Virus record (IMG/VR): IMGVR_UViG_3300024518_002333
Coordinates: 1 to 47,751 of that record
Reading direction: 5' to 3' (one strand)
Source of the DNA: a virus
Length of the DNA stretch: 47,751 nt
The notes under the pieces were generated by a model. The model searched no databases and was not told the origin of the DNA. It was given only the letters and a program-made list of their open reading frames with translations. Positions 35,410 to 43,440 of the stretch are shown here, piece by piece (within the stretch, counting starts at the first letter, position 1; each line of letters begins with the position of its first letter). The position numbers were made by a program, and so were the translations under genes.

Positions 35410-35850
35410 TTACTGTTCCGCCATCGCTTCGATTGCCGGCAAGCATGCTTCCTGACCAATTAGAACAAGTGCGGCATCAACACCAGCAGGGTCACGCCCG
35501 ATGGATTGTAACCAGCCTTGAATCACAGCAGGTGGCGGGTTTGTTTCGAAGGAGGCTACACGCGCTTCAAGCACGTCCTGCGGAACTGTGATATCGAAAA
35601 GGTAGTTGATAGTTCCTTCCGCGCTGACGGAAGACCCGTCGCTTTCAGACTCCGCACGCTTGTTCTTCTCGTAGGAGGCAGTAATCAGGTAAGGCTCATA
35701 AGGGTTTGCCAGCGTGGGCACAGTGATGTTGTCTACGCTCACTGCCGTGACGAGGTTTGTCTGTGTGATGGGTACCATTAACGGGAGCAGCGTCTGCGCG
35801 AGACAGGGGAGTGCTGCGAAAAGGGCGAAGGTAGCGATTACTTTTTTCAT
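35410..35850 (-). CDS. Exported protein with signal peptide, 146 aa
   Basis: MKKVIATFALFAALPCLAQ is a clear signal peptide. The LPCLAQ end could be read by signal peptidase I; the Cys leaves a lipobox-like alternative. The mature part is about 125 residues, beta then helical, ending ACLPAIEAMAEQ. No family is recognised. It directly follows the tail-fibre gene. Confidence 0.68.
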   Translation of the reverse strand: MKKVIATFALFAALPCLAQTLLPLMVPITQTNLVTAVSVDNITVPTLANPYEPYLITASYEKNKRAESESDGSSVSAEGTINYLFDITVPQDVLEARVASFETNPPPAVIQGWLQSIGRDPAGVDAALVLIGQEACLPAIEAMAEQ

Positions 35851-35862
35851 GGTTTGTGTTCC

Positions 35863-37719
35863 TTAAGGGACGGTGTGTGTTGTTACGGTGTTTACTGCAC
35901 CGTCAGAAAATTTAGCTTTCAGAGAAAAGGTACTCGCCCCGTCGTCGAAGAAGAATAAGGTTACTCTTCCAGCGGCAGGAGAGGCTGGTTCAACCGTAAC
36001 GGGGACCATGTCAAGGCCGCCAGCGTAGTTCAGCGTGATCGAGTCTACTCCACCGTCAACCGTCAAAGCTGATGCGCTATCAGAGAACACGACTGCTCCC
36101 TGAGAGTTCGCTTCAGAACCGTTACCCATTGCGAAACCATAAGGCTCGTTCACTTCGTTGTTATAGCCTCCAAGGATGGAAGAATACGTTGAAGAGCTGT
36201 CAATGATGTTAAGCCGACCTCCGAGAATCGCTGAGTAATGCGATGTCGTTTTGATGTCATTGTCTTCACCGCCCAAGATACCGCACCAATCAGAGCTTAA
36301 GATGAAACCGCCATCGCCGCCGGCTATTACACCAGCTCTTGCAAAGTGTACACCGTTCCCAGTACCTCCACCCACGGTACCGTGATCATCAGGCCCATAA
36401 ATGTAATTTTGTTGCCCTCCTCCAATCGAGCCGTGTGAGGAGCCTCCTCGAATGTAGTTACTGGCCCCACCTCCGATCACGCCATAGTCAGTGGATGTCT
36501 CGTAGATCCTGTTAGCGTTACCGCCACCAATGAAATTCTGATCCGCGCTACCTGACATGTAGTTATTTAACCCGCCCACAATAACATTGTACGTGCCGCC
36601 GGAGATGTAATTTGGGGCGGTGGTGGGGTGACCTCCACATAAGATCGCGTTATAGTCGAGAGTGGACGAAATGTAGTTGTTCCTTCCGGCCAAGATCGAG
36701 TAGTCGGAAGAGGCGTTAATTGCACCTGCGCCTACGGCAGAAAAAGAATTGACTCCACCGTCAAGCTCCCAAACAGGGGTTCCGCCGCCTAAAGAAAGGG
36801 CATCAATCGTCTCAAGAGCTGTCTGAACATCAGTGTCCGTAGCAGATAAGTTTGTAAAAAAGACCGAGGCGTCTACTGTTGTTCCAGCGGCAGTTCCACC
36901 GCCGCTGGAAGCTACGGCCCAAGCCTCATTTTTACGAACGTAGTCTTGCCCGTCATTAGGCGCGTCGCCGATTTGCGCGAACGTCACAGCGTGAGGGTTA
37001 GCTAGGTCGGCTTCGTGGTCCTGCAAGTCAGCCCTGTCCCCGTCAAGATCCGTCTGGACCTCCTGAATGGCAAGCTGTACGTTATCCGACGTGGTATTGC
37101 CGGCGGGTACAAAGTCAACCTGAGCGGCTGTGTAGTCGCTTGCATCGGCTTCCACAATTCCAGTTCTCCCGAAGACGGAATCAACAGCCCCACCGCCACC
37201 ACCAGAAGCCACGGCCCAAGCCTCATTTTTACGAACGTAGTCTTGCCCGTCATTAGGCGCGTCGCCGATTTGCGCGAACGTCACAGCGTGAGGGTTAGCT
37301 AGGTCGGCTTCGTGGGTGTTGATTTTCGACAGTGCCATGTTCGCAGTTGTGTCGTTTCCTAAAATGTAAGCTGCCGATTGATCAATGGCTCCCTGCACAT
37401 CGGTCGCGGTTATAAACGTGGGAGTGGTGTCCTTATCATACGGCACAAGGACCGCTGTCGTGTTGTGCGGGTTACTCACGTTATTAACGTGAGTTGTAAG
37501 GTCCGAGGCAAAAGCTTTGAGGTCCAAAGTGTCTTGAAGATCAGTTTGGTCAGCCAGCGTTCCAGTAATAGCGCCCCAAACGGCAGTGGCGGCGGGTAGA
37601 TTTGTGATACCACTCCCGTCACCGGAAATAACACCTGTCACATCGAGGTCGCCAATAATGGTTTCGCCCGCGCGGCACCATAACATTGTTATGGTCAGTA
37701 TGGTTAAGAAAATTCTCAT
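35863..37719 (-). CDS. Trimeric fibre with YadA-like head repeats and export-type N-terminus
   Basis: The 618-residue protein begins MRIFLTILTITMLWCRAG, which looks like a signal peptide and is odd for a phage fibre. A collar-like segment GVISGDGSGITNLP follows. Two identical copies of the ANPHAVTFAQIGDAPNDGQD block lie at about 136-170 and 234-268. Residues about 340-560 are a run of roughly 14-residue units with IxGGxxNxI spacing (GVIGGGASNYIRGGSSHGSI), the left-handed beta-roll of YadA/Hep_Hag heads. It is a probable adhesin of the virion or, if really exported, of the cell surface. Confidence 0.8.
   Translation of the reverse strand: MRIFLTILTITMLWCRAGETIIGDLDVTGVISGDGSGITNLPAATAVWGAITGTLADQTDLQDTLDLKAFASDLTTHVNNVSNPHNTTAVLVPYDKDTTPTFITATDVQGAIDQSAAYILGNDTTANMALSKINTHEADLANPHAVTFAQIGDAPNDGQDYVRKNEAWAVASGGGGGAVDSVFGRTGIVEADASDYTAAQVDFVPAGNTTSDNVQLAIQEVQTDLDGDRADLQDHEADLANPHAVTFAQIGDAPNDGQDYVRKNEAWAVASSGGGTAAGTTVDASVFFTNLSATDTDVQTALETIDALSLGGGTPVWELDGGVNSFSAVGAGAINASSDYSILAGRNNYISSTLDYNAILCGGHPTTAPNYISGGTYNVIVGGLNNYMSGSADQNFIGGGNANRIYETSTDYGVIGGGASNYIRGGSSHGSIGGGQQNYIYGPDDHGTVGGGTGNGVHFARAGVIAGGDGGFILSSDWCGILGGEDNDIKTTSHYSAILGGRLNIIDSSSTYSSILGGYNNEVNEPYGFAMGNGSEANSQGAVVFSDSASALTVDGGVDSITLNYAGGLDMVPVTVEPASPAAGRVTLFFFDDGASTFSLKAKFSDGAVNTVTTHTVP
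36914..37018. repeat. 105-bp direct repeat, copy 1
   Basis: Identical by eye over 105 bases to 37211-37315 within the fibre gene. Offset 297 bases, an exact multiple of three, so both copies are in the same frame. Confidence 0.92.
37211..37315. repeat. 105-bp direct repeat, copy 2
   Basis: Second copy of the repeat at 36914-37018. Recombination between copies would delete 99 codons in frame. Confidence 0.92.
37677..37695. repeat. Dispersed palindrome site 19
   Basis: ACCATAACATTGTTATGGT is a full consensus match encoding Thr-Ile-Thr-Met-Leu-Trp of the fibre signal-like N-terminus. Confidence 0.9.
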
Positions 37720-38366
37720 AGTGCAACTCCACTTACGACGATTTCGCCAGCACCCTGGGGTGCGGCACTTGTTACGGTGAGGCGAATCACGCCACCAGTG
37801 ATCGCCTGTGAAAGCGAGTATTTTGTAAAATCAGGAAGAACAGCAACACTGGCACCGGACAGGATGCTAGTGGGATCAGAAGGCGTTCCGATGTCGAAAG
37901 CCACGGGCGCCGTGTCGAGGTCCGCGGTCAAGCGTATCGTTTCGAGTAGGTACGTTTCAGCGTCAATTTTAACGTCGTAGGTTGTCGCTACCGTCCAATC
38001 AACGGCTGCCGATAACGAGTAGTCGGACGGAATGCCACCACCCACGTCACCAACATACACGCCGAGAACAGCAGTCAAGAGTAACCCTCCGCCCTCCGAC
38101 GCTACTAGGAGATTGTACGCGCCTGTCGCTTTGGCTGTCGGTACAGTGAAGTCGAAATAAGTACCGTTCACGACGGTCGCCGTAACAGGCGTACCGCCGT
38201 CGATGGTTAGTGACGCTTCGGTGCCTGTGGCCCACTTGTAGATTTTACCGTTCAAGCGTACGGATTGGACACGCAGCGTTACGTCCGCGTCCTTCTGGAC
38301 GCGAATCTCTTCTTGCAGAGCGAAGTCGTAGAACTCCAACCCTTTAACATTGATTTGTTTAGACAT
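37716..38366 (-). CDS. Probable virion decoration/baseplate-type protein, 216 aa
   Basis: It follows the large terminase with an eight-base overlap. The N-terminal third (VTLRVQSVRLNGKIYKWATG) and the middle (FDFTVPTAKATGAYNLLVAS) have the strand-turn pattern of Ig-like phage domains. A GDVGGGIPSDYSLS linker leads to a second beta region. No named family is certain. Confidence 0.68.
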   Translation of the reverse strand: MSKQINVKGLEFYDFALQEEIRVQKDADVTLRVQSVRLNGKIYKWATGTEASLTIDGGTPVTATVVNGTYFDFTVPTAKATGAYNLLVASEGGGLLLTAVLGVYVGDVGGGIPSDYSLSAAVDWTVATTYDVKIDAETYLLETIRLTADLDTAPVAFDIGTPSDPTSILSGASVAVLPDFTKYSLSQAITGGVIRLTVTSAAPQGAGEIVVSGVAL

Positions 38367-40005
38367 CTTCTCGAATATCTCCTGTGCTAGGCTTTAAACC
38401 TTCGTAGTCAGCCAGAGCAATCTCTGCGTAGTTCATGGCGTGAAAATAGTGATCGTCGTTTACCGTGACGAATTTCGCTTTAACGTCCTTCGTCGTTTCG
38501 TCCGTTACGAATTTCTTAACGATGTTCCTCATGTGTTTCAGGAATTCGTCAGGCGTGTCGACGGGCAGCGTTACCTTTTCGCCTGGCGCGAGGAACCTGT
38601 TAAAGATTACGTCCAACCAGTACGAGCGACCAACCTGCAAAGTATTGTCCTCGTTCTTCGACACGCGGGCCTTGCTATTTTTGGCGTAGATTACGCGCTT
38701 GCCTGTCCCTGGATAAGCGTCAACTAATTCCTTAGCCAGACGCAGTTCGGGGTGCGCATCAACACAGAACTTGTGAGGCTGCCAAGCGTTAATCTCTGCA
38801 CGTAACGCGTCGACGGTTCGTACCTTGTTGATTTTCACAGGCATGCAGATGCACTTACCTGTGATGTCGGCAGCGTTAAAGTGGATTACCCAATCGCACA
38901 CGACGTAGTGGAACCACGCGCCCACGTCAATACCCATCGTTCGGATGTGCATGGTACGCGTGGGCGCGCCATTGGTTCTTCCGTTACCCGCATCAATTGC
39001 TGTCTTTAAAGCTTCTTTCTGAATCCTGTTCGCGGAACTCTCGTAAGGCAAACCCAGTTTAGAATTGTAGAACTCCTGAGCGGCCATGGGATCGTTCTCG
39101 GCCATGAGCGCGAGGCGCGCGATACGCCACGGTTGTTGCGCGAAACTGTAGAACTGAGGAACCCAGAACCCGCGTTTGAGGTAATCAGATTTGTCAGCGA
39201 CGAATTTAGCATTCTCTTGATTTAACCACAGGGACTTGTCTTCGGGCAACTTGCTTTTACAGTGCGGACACTGGTAGTAAGAATTCTTTATCCCAGGGTC
39301 GGTTAAGCTGTCCGCTGTAATGACGAGACACGTTTTGGGATCGTTCAACCGCTGCCACTGTCCGCACGACAGGCATTTGAATTCGTAGTGTTCCTGCGAG
39401 CTGACCTCGAACTCCGCGTGAATGCCCTCACCATGGACAATGGGTGTTGAGATTCTGATGTCTTGTTTCTCTTCTTGACCGGATTGGCGTTCCTCAGCGA
39501 GGATCACCTTATCGCGGCTCATTTCGTCAAACTCGTCAAAGACGAGGACAGCCGCAGGAACAGATTTAAGGCCGGACCGGCTCCGCGCACCGCGCAAATA
39601 AAGACTACGGGAGCCGGCCCGTTTGTGTCCTACATTCTTGACGTCGGAGAACATCGAACGTAAGTAGGACGACAATTCGAGTGCCACGTCAAAACGGTCC
39701 GCGGAAAAGTTTGTCGCGTCGGGCGTTTGTGAGGGCAAAAGATAAAGAACGGACCGGTTCAACCAGTCGATACTGTACAGGGACCTGTTCAGGCAAACCT
39801 CAGTGAAAGCCATTTGCGCGGCTTTCATACCAACCCAGTCTTCGTCAACGTCGCACATCTCCTTGGACCAAGGGTGGCGATCAAAGCGCCAAGGACCGTA
39901 ATCGGTGTACCGATAAGTCTCAGTCCACTTGCTACAGCGACCGAGAGCCTGTCGGCGTAAACCGGCGACTAATCCTGACTTGAGTTGCTTTTCTAGTGAG
40001 TTCAT
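38359..40005 (-). CDS. Terminase large subunit (GpA-like)
   Basis: The 548-residue packaging motor has Walker B VLVFDEFDEM (about 155), a zinc pair CLSCGQW (about 207) and CPHCKSK (about 248), and a nuclease half starting MGIDVGAWFHYVVCDW with a later VDAHPEL. This is the lambda GpA family layout. The Walker A region is atypical (MKAAQMAFTEV), as is common in GpA. The start is preceded by the TTTAGGT half of dispersed palindrome site 20, which serves as the only visible Shine-Dalgarno. Confidence 0.9.
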   Translation of the reverse strand: MNSLEKQLKSGLVAGLRRQALGRCSKWTETYRYTDYGPWRFDRHPWSKEMCDVDEDWVGMKAAQMAFTEVCLNRSLYSIDWLNRSVLYLLPSQTPDATNFSADRFDVALELSSYLRSMFSDVKNVGHKRAGSRSLYLRGARSRSGLKSVPAAVLVFDEFDEMSRDKVILAEERQSGQEEKQDIRISTPIVHGEGIHAEFEVSSQEHYEFKCLSCGQWQRLNDPKTCLVITADSLTDPGIKNSYYQCPHCKSKLPEDKSLWLNQENAKFVADKSDYLKRGFWVPQFYSFAQQPWRIARLALMAENDPMAAQEFYNSKLGLPYESSANRIQKEALKTAIDAGNGRTNGAPTRTMHIRTMGIDVGAWFHYVVCDWVIHFNAADITGKCICMPVKINKVRTVDALRAEINAWQPHKFCVDAHPELRLAKELVDAYPGTGKRVIYAKNSKARVSKNEDNTLQVGRSYWLDVIFNRFLAPGEKVTLPVDTPDEFLKHMRNIVKKFVTDETTKDVKAKFVTVNDDHYFHAMNYAEIALADYEGLKPSTGDIREDV

Positions 40006-40008
40006 TTT

Positions 40009-40027
40009 ACCTAAACAATGTTATGGT
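40009..40027. repeat. Dispersed palindrome site 20
   Basis: ACCTAAACAATGTTATGGT is a full consensus match between the two terminase genes. On the minus strand its TTTAGGT half sits about five bases before the large-terminase ATG. Confidence 0.9.
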
Positions 40028-40035
40028 GCTCGCTG

Positions 40036-40617
40036 TTAGTCCTCGTCACCCAGAAGCTTACTGACATCCTCAAACGCAGCTTCGAGTTCCGCGGCCATTT
40101 GTTCGAGGACCGCGTCCCGCTTCTCCGTGGGGAGGTCGAGAGAATCAACAACATTCTTAACAGCGGCAATGGTACGTTCCATGAAGGCCGCGACCTTTGT
40201 GGCGGACAGGAGGCGATTGAGTTTATCCTCAAGGGCCACAGAACTAGCAACTAGGCGCGAAACCTGATCAACAAGTCTCCCGATAGCTGGCGCGTGTTGC
40301 ATGAGGTCTACCTCATTTTTACACTTGTTAAGTGTTTCCTCCAACACCATACGCGTTACACCGATTTCTTCCGTAAGCGTGTAAATGTGTTCGTGGCCCG
40401 CGAGCCCCGCCACGCGGTTCTTCCATTTCGTTAATTGGTACATTCTTTGCTCACGTTGTTTAAGTCCCGTCGTGTGGCGCGTACAGTACAGGGACTCGGG
40501 CATTGCTCCGTAGACACACTGTTCCCCGTTCATCTGGATGCCTTGGCACCGTGTCGGGTCGTCGCGCTTGACGTAGTGACGTTTGTGATTTTGGTATGAT
40601 GTGTTGTCGTCTGACAT
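40036..40617 (-). CDS. Probable terminase small subunit, 193 aa
   Basis: It lies directly upstream of the large terminase. The N-terminus has a possible zinc knuckle (Cys24, Cys34, Cys45, His48). The rest is long helices (LVDQVSRLVASSVALEDKLN) ending in an acidic LLGDED, fitting an oligomeric DNA-recognition subunit. It is the first gene of the late operon and follows GTTTATAGTT copy C. Confidence 0.78.
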   Translation of the reverse strand: MSDDNTSYQNHKRHYVKRDDPTRCQGIQMNGEQCVYGAMPESLYCTRHTTGLKQREQRMYQLTKWKNRVAGLAGHEHIYTLTEEIGVTRMVLEETLNKCKNEVDLMQHAPAIGRLVDQVSRLVASSVALEDKLNRLLSATKVAAFMERTIAAVKNVVDSLDLPTEKRDAVLEQMAAELEAAFEDVSKLLGDED

Positions 40618-40625
40618 ATTCTTCT

Positions 40626-40643
40626 CTACACAACTATAAACAG
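40626..40643 (-). promoter_or_regulatory. GTTTATAGTT motif, copy C, before the late operon
   Basis: Minus-strand CTGTTTATAGTTGTGTAG matches copy B (9996) at 17 of 18 bases. It ends nine bases before the small-terminase ATG, a candidate late promoter or activator site. Confidence 0.55.
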
Positions 40644-40764
40644 GTGCCTCCGGACCGCGATCCGCGAAAAGTTGAAAATAAGATTCCGTTTGGGATTATC
40701 TCTTTTTGAGGCTCTCTCTTAGGCTATAGGGTTCTCCAGGCATCTCATAGGCCACGCCTATCCG

Positions 40765-40806
40765 AAAACCAAAACACCCCCCTCCGGTGCCTATACCAGA
40801 GGGAGG
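40765..40806 (-). terminator. Rho-independent terminator-like hairpin
   Basis: On the minus strand CCTCCCTCTGGT pairs with ACCGGAGGGGGG across a short loop (40777-40806, two mismatches) and is followed by TGTTTTGGTTTT. It would end transcription from the gene finishing at 40859. Confidence 0.65.
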
Positions 40807-40815
40807 TGATCAGAT

Positions 40816-40833
40816 CGGAGAGCGGACTCTCCG
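40816..40833. repeat. 7-bp hairpin
   Basis: CGGAGAG pairs with CTCTCCG across CGGA. It stands between the parS-like site and the terminator. Confidence 0.5.
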
Positions 40834-40835
40834 AC

Positions 40836-40853
40836 TTGTTCCGCGTGGAACAA
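40836..40853. promoter_or_regulatory. parS-like palindrome
   Basis: Inside TTGTTCCGCGTGGAACAA the 16-mer TGTTCCGCGTGGAACA (40837-40852) differs at one central base from the classical chromosomal parS form TGTTCCACGTGGAACA. With ParB proteins in the genome, a centromere or host-ParB site is plausible. A simple hairpin (TTGTTCC stem, GCGT loop) is the alternative. Confidence 0.6.
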
Positions 40854-40858
40854 TTAAC

Positions 40859-41851
40859 TTATTTTGTGCTGGCGCTTTTCAGCCCCTCGCAGAATGAATC
40901 ATATCCACCGCGCCGCTTTAGGACGTACAGCAGCACCGCGCCTACTGGGAAGTCCCCGCCCGCCTCGTCAGATTCAAGCATGTAGTCCGCAATCTCGTTA
41001 CATTTCTTGTTCTTCGACGCGTCCCGAATCAAGGTCTGCCAATCCTCCGGCAGGTCAGAAGTCGGGAGTTTGCTGGCGTGATCGCGGCGCGGCGCGGTTG
41101 CGGCGACTTGTGCAGTCGCGCCCTGTGGCTTGCCGTCCTGCTGGTCGCCGTCCTGCTGGTCGCCGTCCTGCTGGTCGCCGTCCTGCTGGTCGCCGTCCTG
41201 CTGGTCGCCGTCCTGCTGGTCGCCGTCCTGCTGGTCGCCGTCCTGCTGGTCGCCGTCCGCGTCCTTCAACGCTTTTAGTCGCGCTTCTTCCTTCTTCTCC
41301 GCTTTCTTCCGTTCGCGTTCCGCTTTCTCCGCTTTCTGCTTTTCTTCCTGCTCATCGAACAAGTCGCCAGCATCCCCGCGCTTCATCGAGCGAATATGAT
41401 CAGCAGTCCAGCGGGAGGGCAAACGCTCCAACACGGATTGGAAAGCGTTAAACTCGTTATCATCGAATTCGCCGTTGCACTGCTCCACTTTGTAGAGCGT
41501 CCAAAGACGCTTGGCCACCATTTTAAGCGGTTCGAGAACTGCCGTGCGTTCCTCACTGCCAGCGCGGGGGAGGGTAACTCCGGTCGCGGGCATTTTCGAC
41601 GCTTGACGGTTTACGTCAATATTCATCAGTTCCATGCAAGCAATAGCCCAATCGTCAAGCGTACCGTTAGCGGCGAGCTGTACTAGCACGGCATTATGGA
41701 TGAGGTGCGTCTTGGCGAGTCCGAGGGAATGGGCAACGCCTAGCATGTTGGCGCGTCCGAGTTCCGTAGTCGAGTCGAGTTCCGACATCGACGGGAGGTT
41801 AGTCGTGGTCGTGTCGAGGGGGAGCAGTGAGTATTTAGTTTCTTCAGTCAT
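40859..41851 (-). CDS. Hypothetical early protein with DGDQQ repeat, 330 aa
   Basis: The N-terminal 190 residues are helical. A charged coiled coil follows (KAEKAERERKKAEKKEEARL), then eight exact repeats of a five-residue DGDQQ unit, and a C-terminal domain (about 265-330). The repeat is a flexible acidic/polar linker. The gene has its own promoter and a leader hairpin nearly identical to that of the neighbouring gene. No domain is recognised. Confidence 0.75.
   Translation of the reverse strand: MTEETKYSLLPLDTTTTNLPSMSELDSTTELGRANMLGVAHSLGLAKTHLIHNAVLVQLAANGTLDDWAIACMELMNIDVNRQASKMPATGVTLPRAGSEERTAVLEPLKMVAKRLWTLYKVEQCNGEFDDNEFNAFQSVLERLPSRWTADHIRSMKRGDAGDLFDEQEEKQKAEKAERERKKAEKKEEARLKALKDADGDQQDGDQQDGDQQDGDQQDGDQQDGDQQDGDQQDGDQQDGKPQGATAQVAATAPRRDHASKLPTSDLPEDWQTLIRDASKNKKCNEIADYMLESDEAGGDFPVGAVLLYVLKRRGGYDSFCEGLKSASTK
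41137..41256. repeat. Eight perfect 15-bp tandem repeats
   Basis: The unit CCTGCTGGTCGCCGT is repeated eight times without change, encoding the DGDQQ linker on the minus strand. Absence of any silent difference suggests recent expansion by slippage. Confidence 0.93.
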
Positions 41852-41877
41852 TGGTCTTATCTTTCTTTTTGGGTTGT

Positions 41878-41898
41878 GTGCTGGCAGTGTGCCAGCAC
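41878..41898 (-). promoter_or_regulatory. 5'-end leader hairpin
   Basis: GTGCTGGCA pairs perfectly with TGCCAGCAC across a three-base loop. The first base of the stem is at or next to the predicted transcript start (about 41899). Confidence 0.72.
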
Positions 41899-41905
41899 TT
41901 CAAAC

Positions 41906-41933
41906 AGTATAGCAGATTGTCAGAGGTTGTCAA
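41906..41933 (-). promoter_or_regulatory. Sigma70-type promoter
   Basis: Minus-strand TTGACA (41933-41928), 16 bases, TATACT (41911-41906), drives the gene at 40859-41851. The -35 overlaps the end of the upstream gene. Confidence 0.72.
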
Positions 41934-42268
41934 GCGCGGGTTGTCTTATTCGGGTTGCGGATTGGCTTGTCGGTTGCGCCGCTTTCCTCTTCAGCTTGTT
42001 TACGCAGTCGCTCAATTGTGCGCCATGTCAAACGCTCAAACGCTTTGACCGCTTTCCCGTAGCTTGCAACGTGGTGCGCAATTTCATGCTGGCGGGACAA
42101 AGCACAGAACGCGGCAATGTAATCGTAAACTTCATAGGGGGCGTCGTTGTCCCGCATGTCGTCCAATGCATCGGACAATGCCACCACGCGGCGAACAATA
42201 GAAAGTCCTTCTGTCTCAGTGATCAGGGTGCAAGTTGCTTGTGCGGCTTGTAAGTGGATGTTCTTCAT
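41930..42268 (-). CDS. Hypothetical protein, 112 aa
   Basis: A helical protein (MKNIHLQAAQATCTLITETE) with a basic C-terminus (RNPNKTTRA). Its leader is nearly the same as that of the following gene, including hairpin and GAAAGATAAGAC before the ATG, so the two leaders probably arose by duplication. No family is recognised. Confidence 0.68.
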   Translation of the reverse strand: MKNIHLQAAQATCTLITETEGLSIVRRVVALSDALDDMRDNDAPYEVYDYIAAFCALSRQHEIAHHVASYGKAVKAFERLTWRTIERLRKQAEEESGATDKPIRNPNKTTRA

Positions 42269-42292
42269 TGTCTTATCTTTCTATCGGGTTGT

Positions 42293-42314
42293 GTGCTGGC
42301 AGTGTTGCCAGCAC
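42293..42314 (-). promoter_or_regulatory. 5'-end leader hairpin (second copy)
   Basis: The same GTGCTGGCA/TGCCAGCAC stem as at 41878-41898, with a four-base loop, before the gene at 41930-42268. Confidence 0.72.
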
Positions 42315-42321
42315 TTCAAAC

Positions 42322-42351
42322 ACCATACAGGCAAACCGCGTTACGTGTCAA
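42322..42351 (-). promoter_or_regulatory. Probable promoter of gene 41930-42268
   Basis: Minus-strand TTGACA (42351-42346), 18 bases, TATGGT (42327-42322), followed by GTTTGAAG and the leader hairpin as in the neighbouring promoter. The -10 is weaker than in the others. Confidence 0.5.
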
Positions 42352-42363
42352 CGTCTAAATTTC

Positions 42364-42382
42364 GCCTAAACATTGTTTAGGT
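42364..42382. repeat. Dispersed palindrome site 21
   Basis: GCCTAAACATTGTTTAGGT lies just upstream of the promoter at 42322-42351. Confidence 0.88.
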
Positions 42383-42700
42383 TCCGGCACCGGAAAACCT
42401 TTCCGCGCGATAATTGAACGGGCGCGCGTGTATCGGGTGCGCGTGCATTGTCAAGCGCAATCGGAAATTGATTGCCACAAATCCCCTTTTTTCGTATCCG
42501 GGGCGCGTGCCCGTGAGTAGCCCTAGAACGCGCTACAACGCATTTGAATTTGCTAGGGCATAGGATATGCTTTTCGGCTTCTCAACGATGCAAGTAGTTT
42601 TACGCTCGATTTAGGGACGGTTAATCGGCCCCACAAAATTGGTTAATTCTAATTCGGACAAGTCGCGTCCGAGAAAGTTGGCACGCGCCTTGCTAGCGAT

Positions 42701-42752
42701 TTTCACAATTTTCTGAAAATTCTGAATTTCACAATTTTCTGAAAATTCTGAA
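42701..42752. repeat. 26-bp tandem repeat, two perfect copies, AT-rich
   Basis: Two exact 26-base units with internal ATTTTCTGAAAAT palindromes are followed by more AT-rich DNA. It could be a melting element. Confidence 0.88.
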
Positions 42753-42965
42753 AATTCAAATTTAATCGGACAAGTCGTGTCCCATTTAAATCGGACCCAG
42801 CCTGTCCGATTTCCTGACCACTGCTGAGAGAAGACTTCTTTTATATTACATACACAGTGTGGCGAGTATATATATGTGTGGGGTGTAGCCGCCGGTCAGA
42901 CGCCGACCGAGTTGCCGACGCCTGACCTTTGAACCATGACCAAATTTTTAAAACCAAACGCGGCG

Positions 42966-42984
42966 ACCTAAACATTGTTTAGGT
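42966..42984. repeat. Dispersed palindrome site 22
   Basis: ACCTAAACATTGTTTAGGT is a perfect dyad at the left edge of the GC-rich repeat stretch. Confidence 0.9.
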
Positions 42985-43221
42985 CCGCGGTCCGCGTGAC
43001 GAGGCACTAGGTCCGCGGTCCGCGGCACGAGTACCTCGGCACTCAGTAATCGCGGTCCGCGGTCCGAGTGTCGAGGACCGCGTGCCTTAGTGGTCGGTAA
43101 TCAGTAATCAGTAATCGCGTACCCGATTACTGAGGACCGCGGACCTAAGAAACGAGGTTCGCGGTCCTAAGAAACGAGGCCCGAGTAATTCGAGCGTCGG
43201 TTCTTAGGACCGCGGACCGTG
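42982..43221. repeat. GC-rich cluster of GGTCCGCGG/CCGCGGACC palindromes
   Basis: GGTCCGCGGTCCG recurs at about 42982, 43011 and 43053, GGACCGCGGACC at about 43133 and 43207. A short CAGTAAT tandem lies near 43100, and CTAAGAAACGAGG occurs twice (about 43147 and 43168). Such repeats suggest an initiator-binding or packaging region. Confidence 0.75.
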
Positions 43222-43440
43222 TACCCTACCTATAAAAAAACTTCGATTCCTGACATCCTGCTTCCTTTACAGGGTCCGTGTCCCAGAGACATTCAGTTTA
43301 TTGGGAACACTGCGTTAATTTGTTGTTGCCACGGTCCGCGGGCCGAAGAAACACCAACAGCAAGAACATCCCTTAGTTACTTACTTCTTTATTTACTTAT
43401 TACCTTACTAATTTAATAGTTTAAAGTAAGAGAATAGATA

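Larger units (their letters stand above)
40618..40858. other. Intergenic region between early-type genes and late operon
   Basis: The 241 bases hold GTTTATAGTT copy C, a terminator (40777-40806), a second hairpin (40816-40833) and the parS-like palindrome (40836-40853). No gene is seen. Confidence 0.75.
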
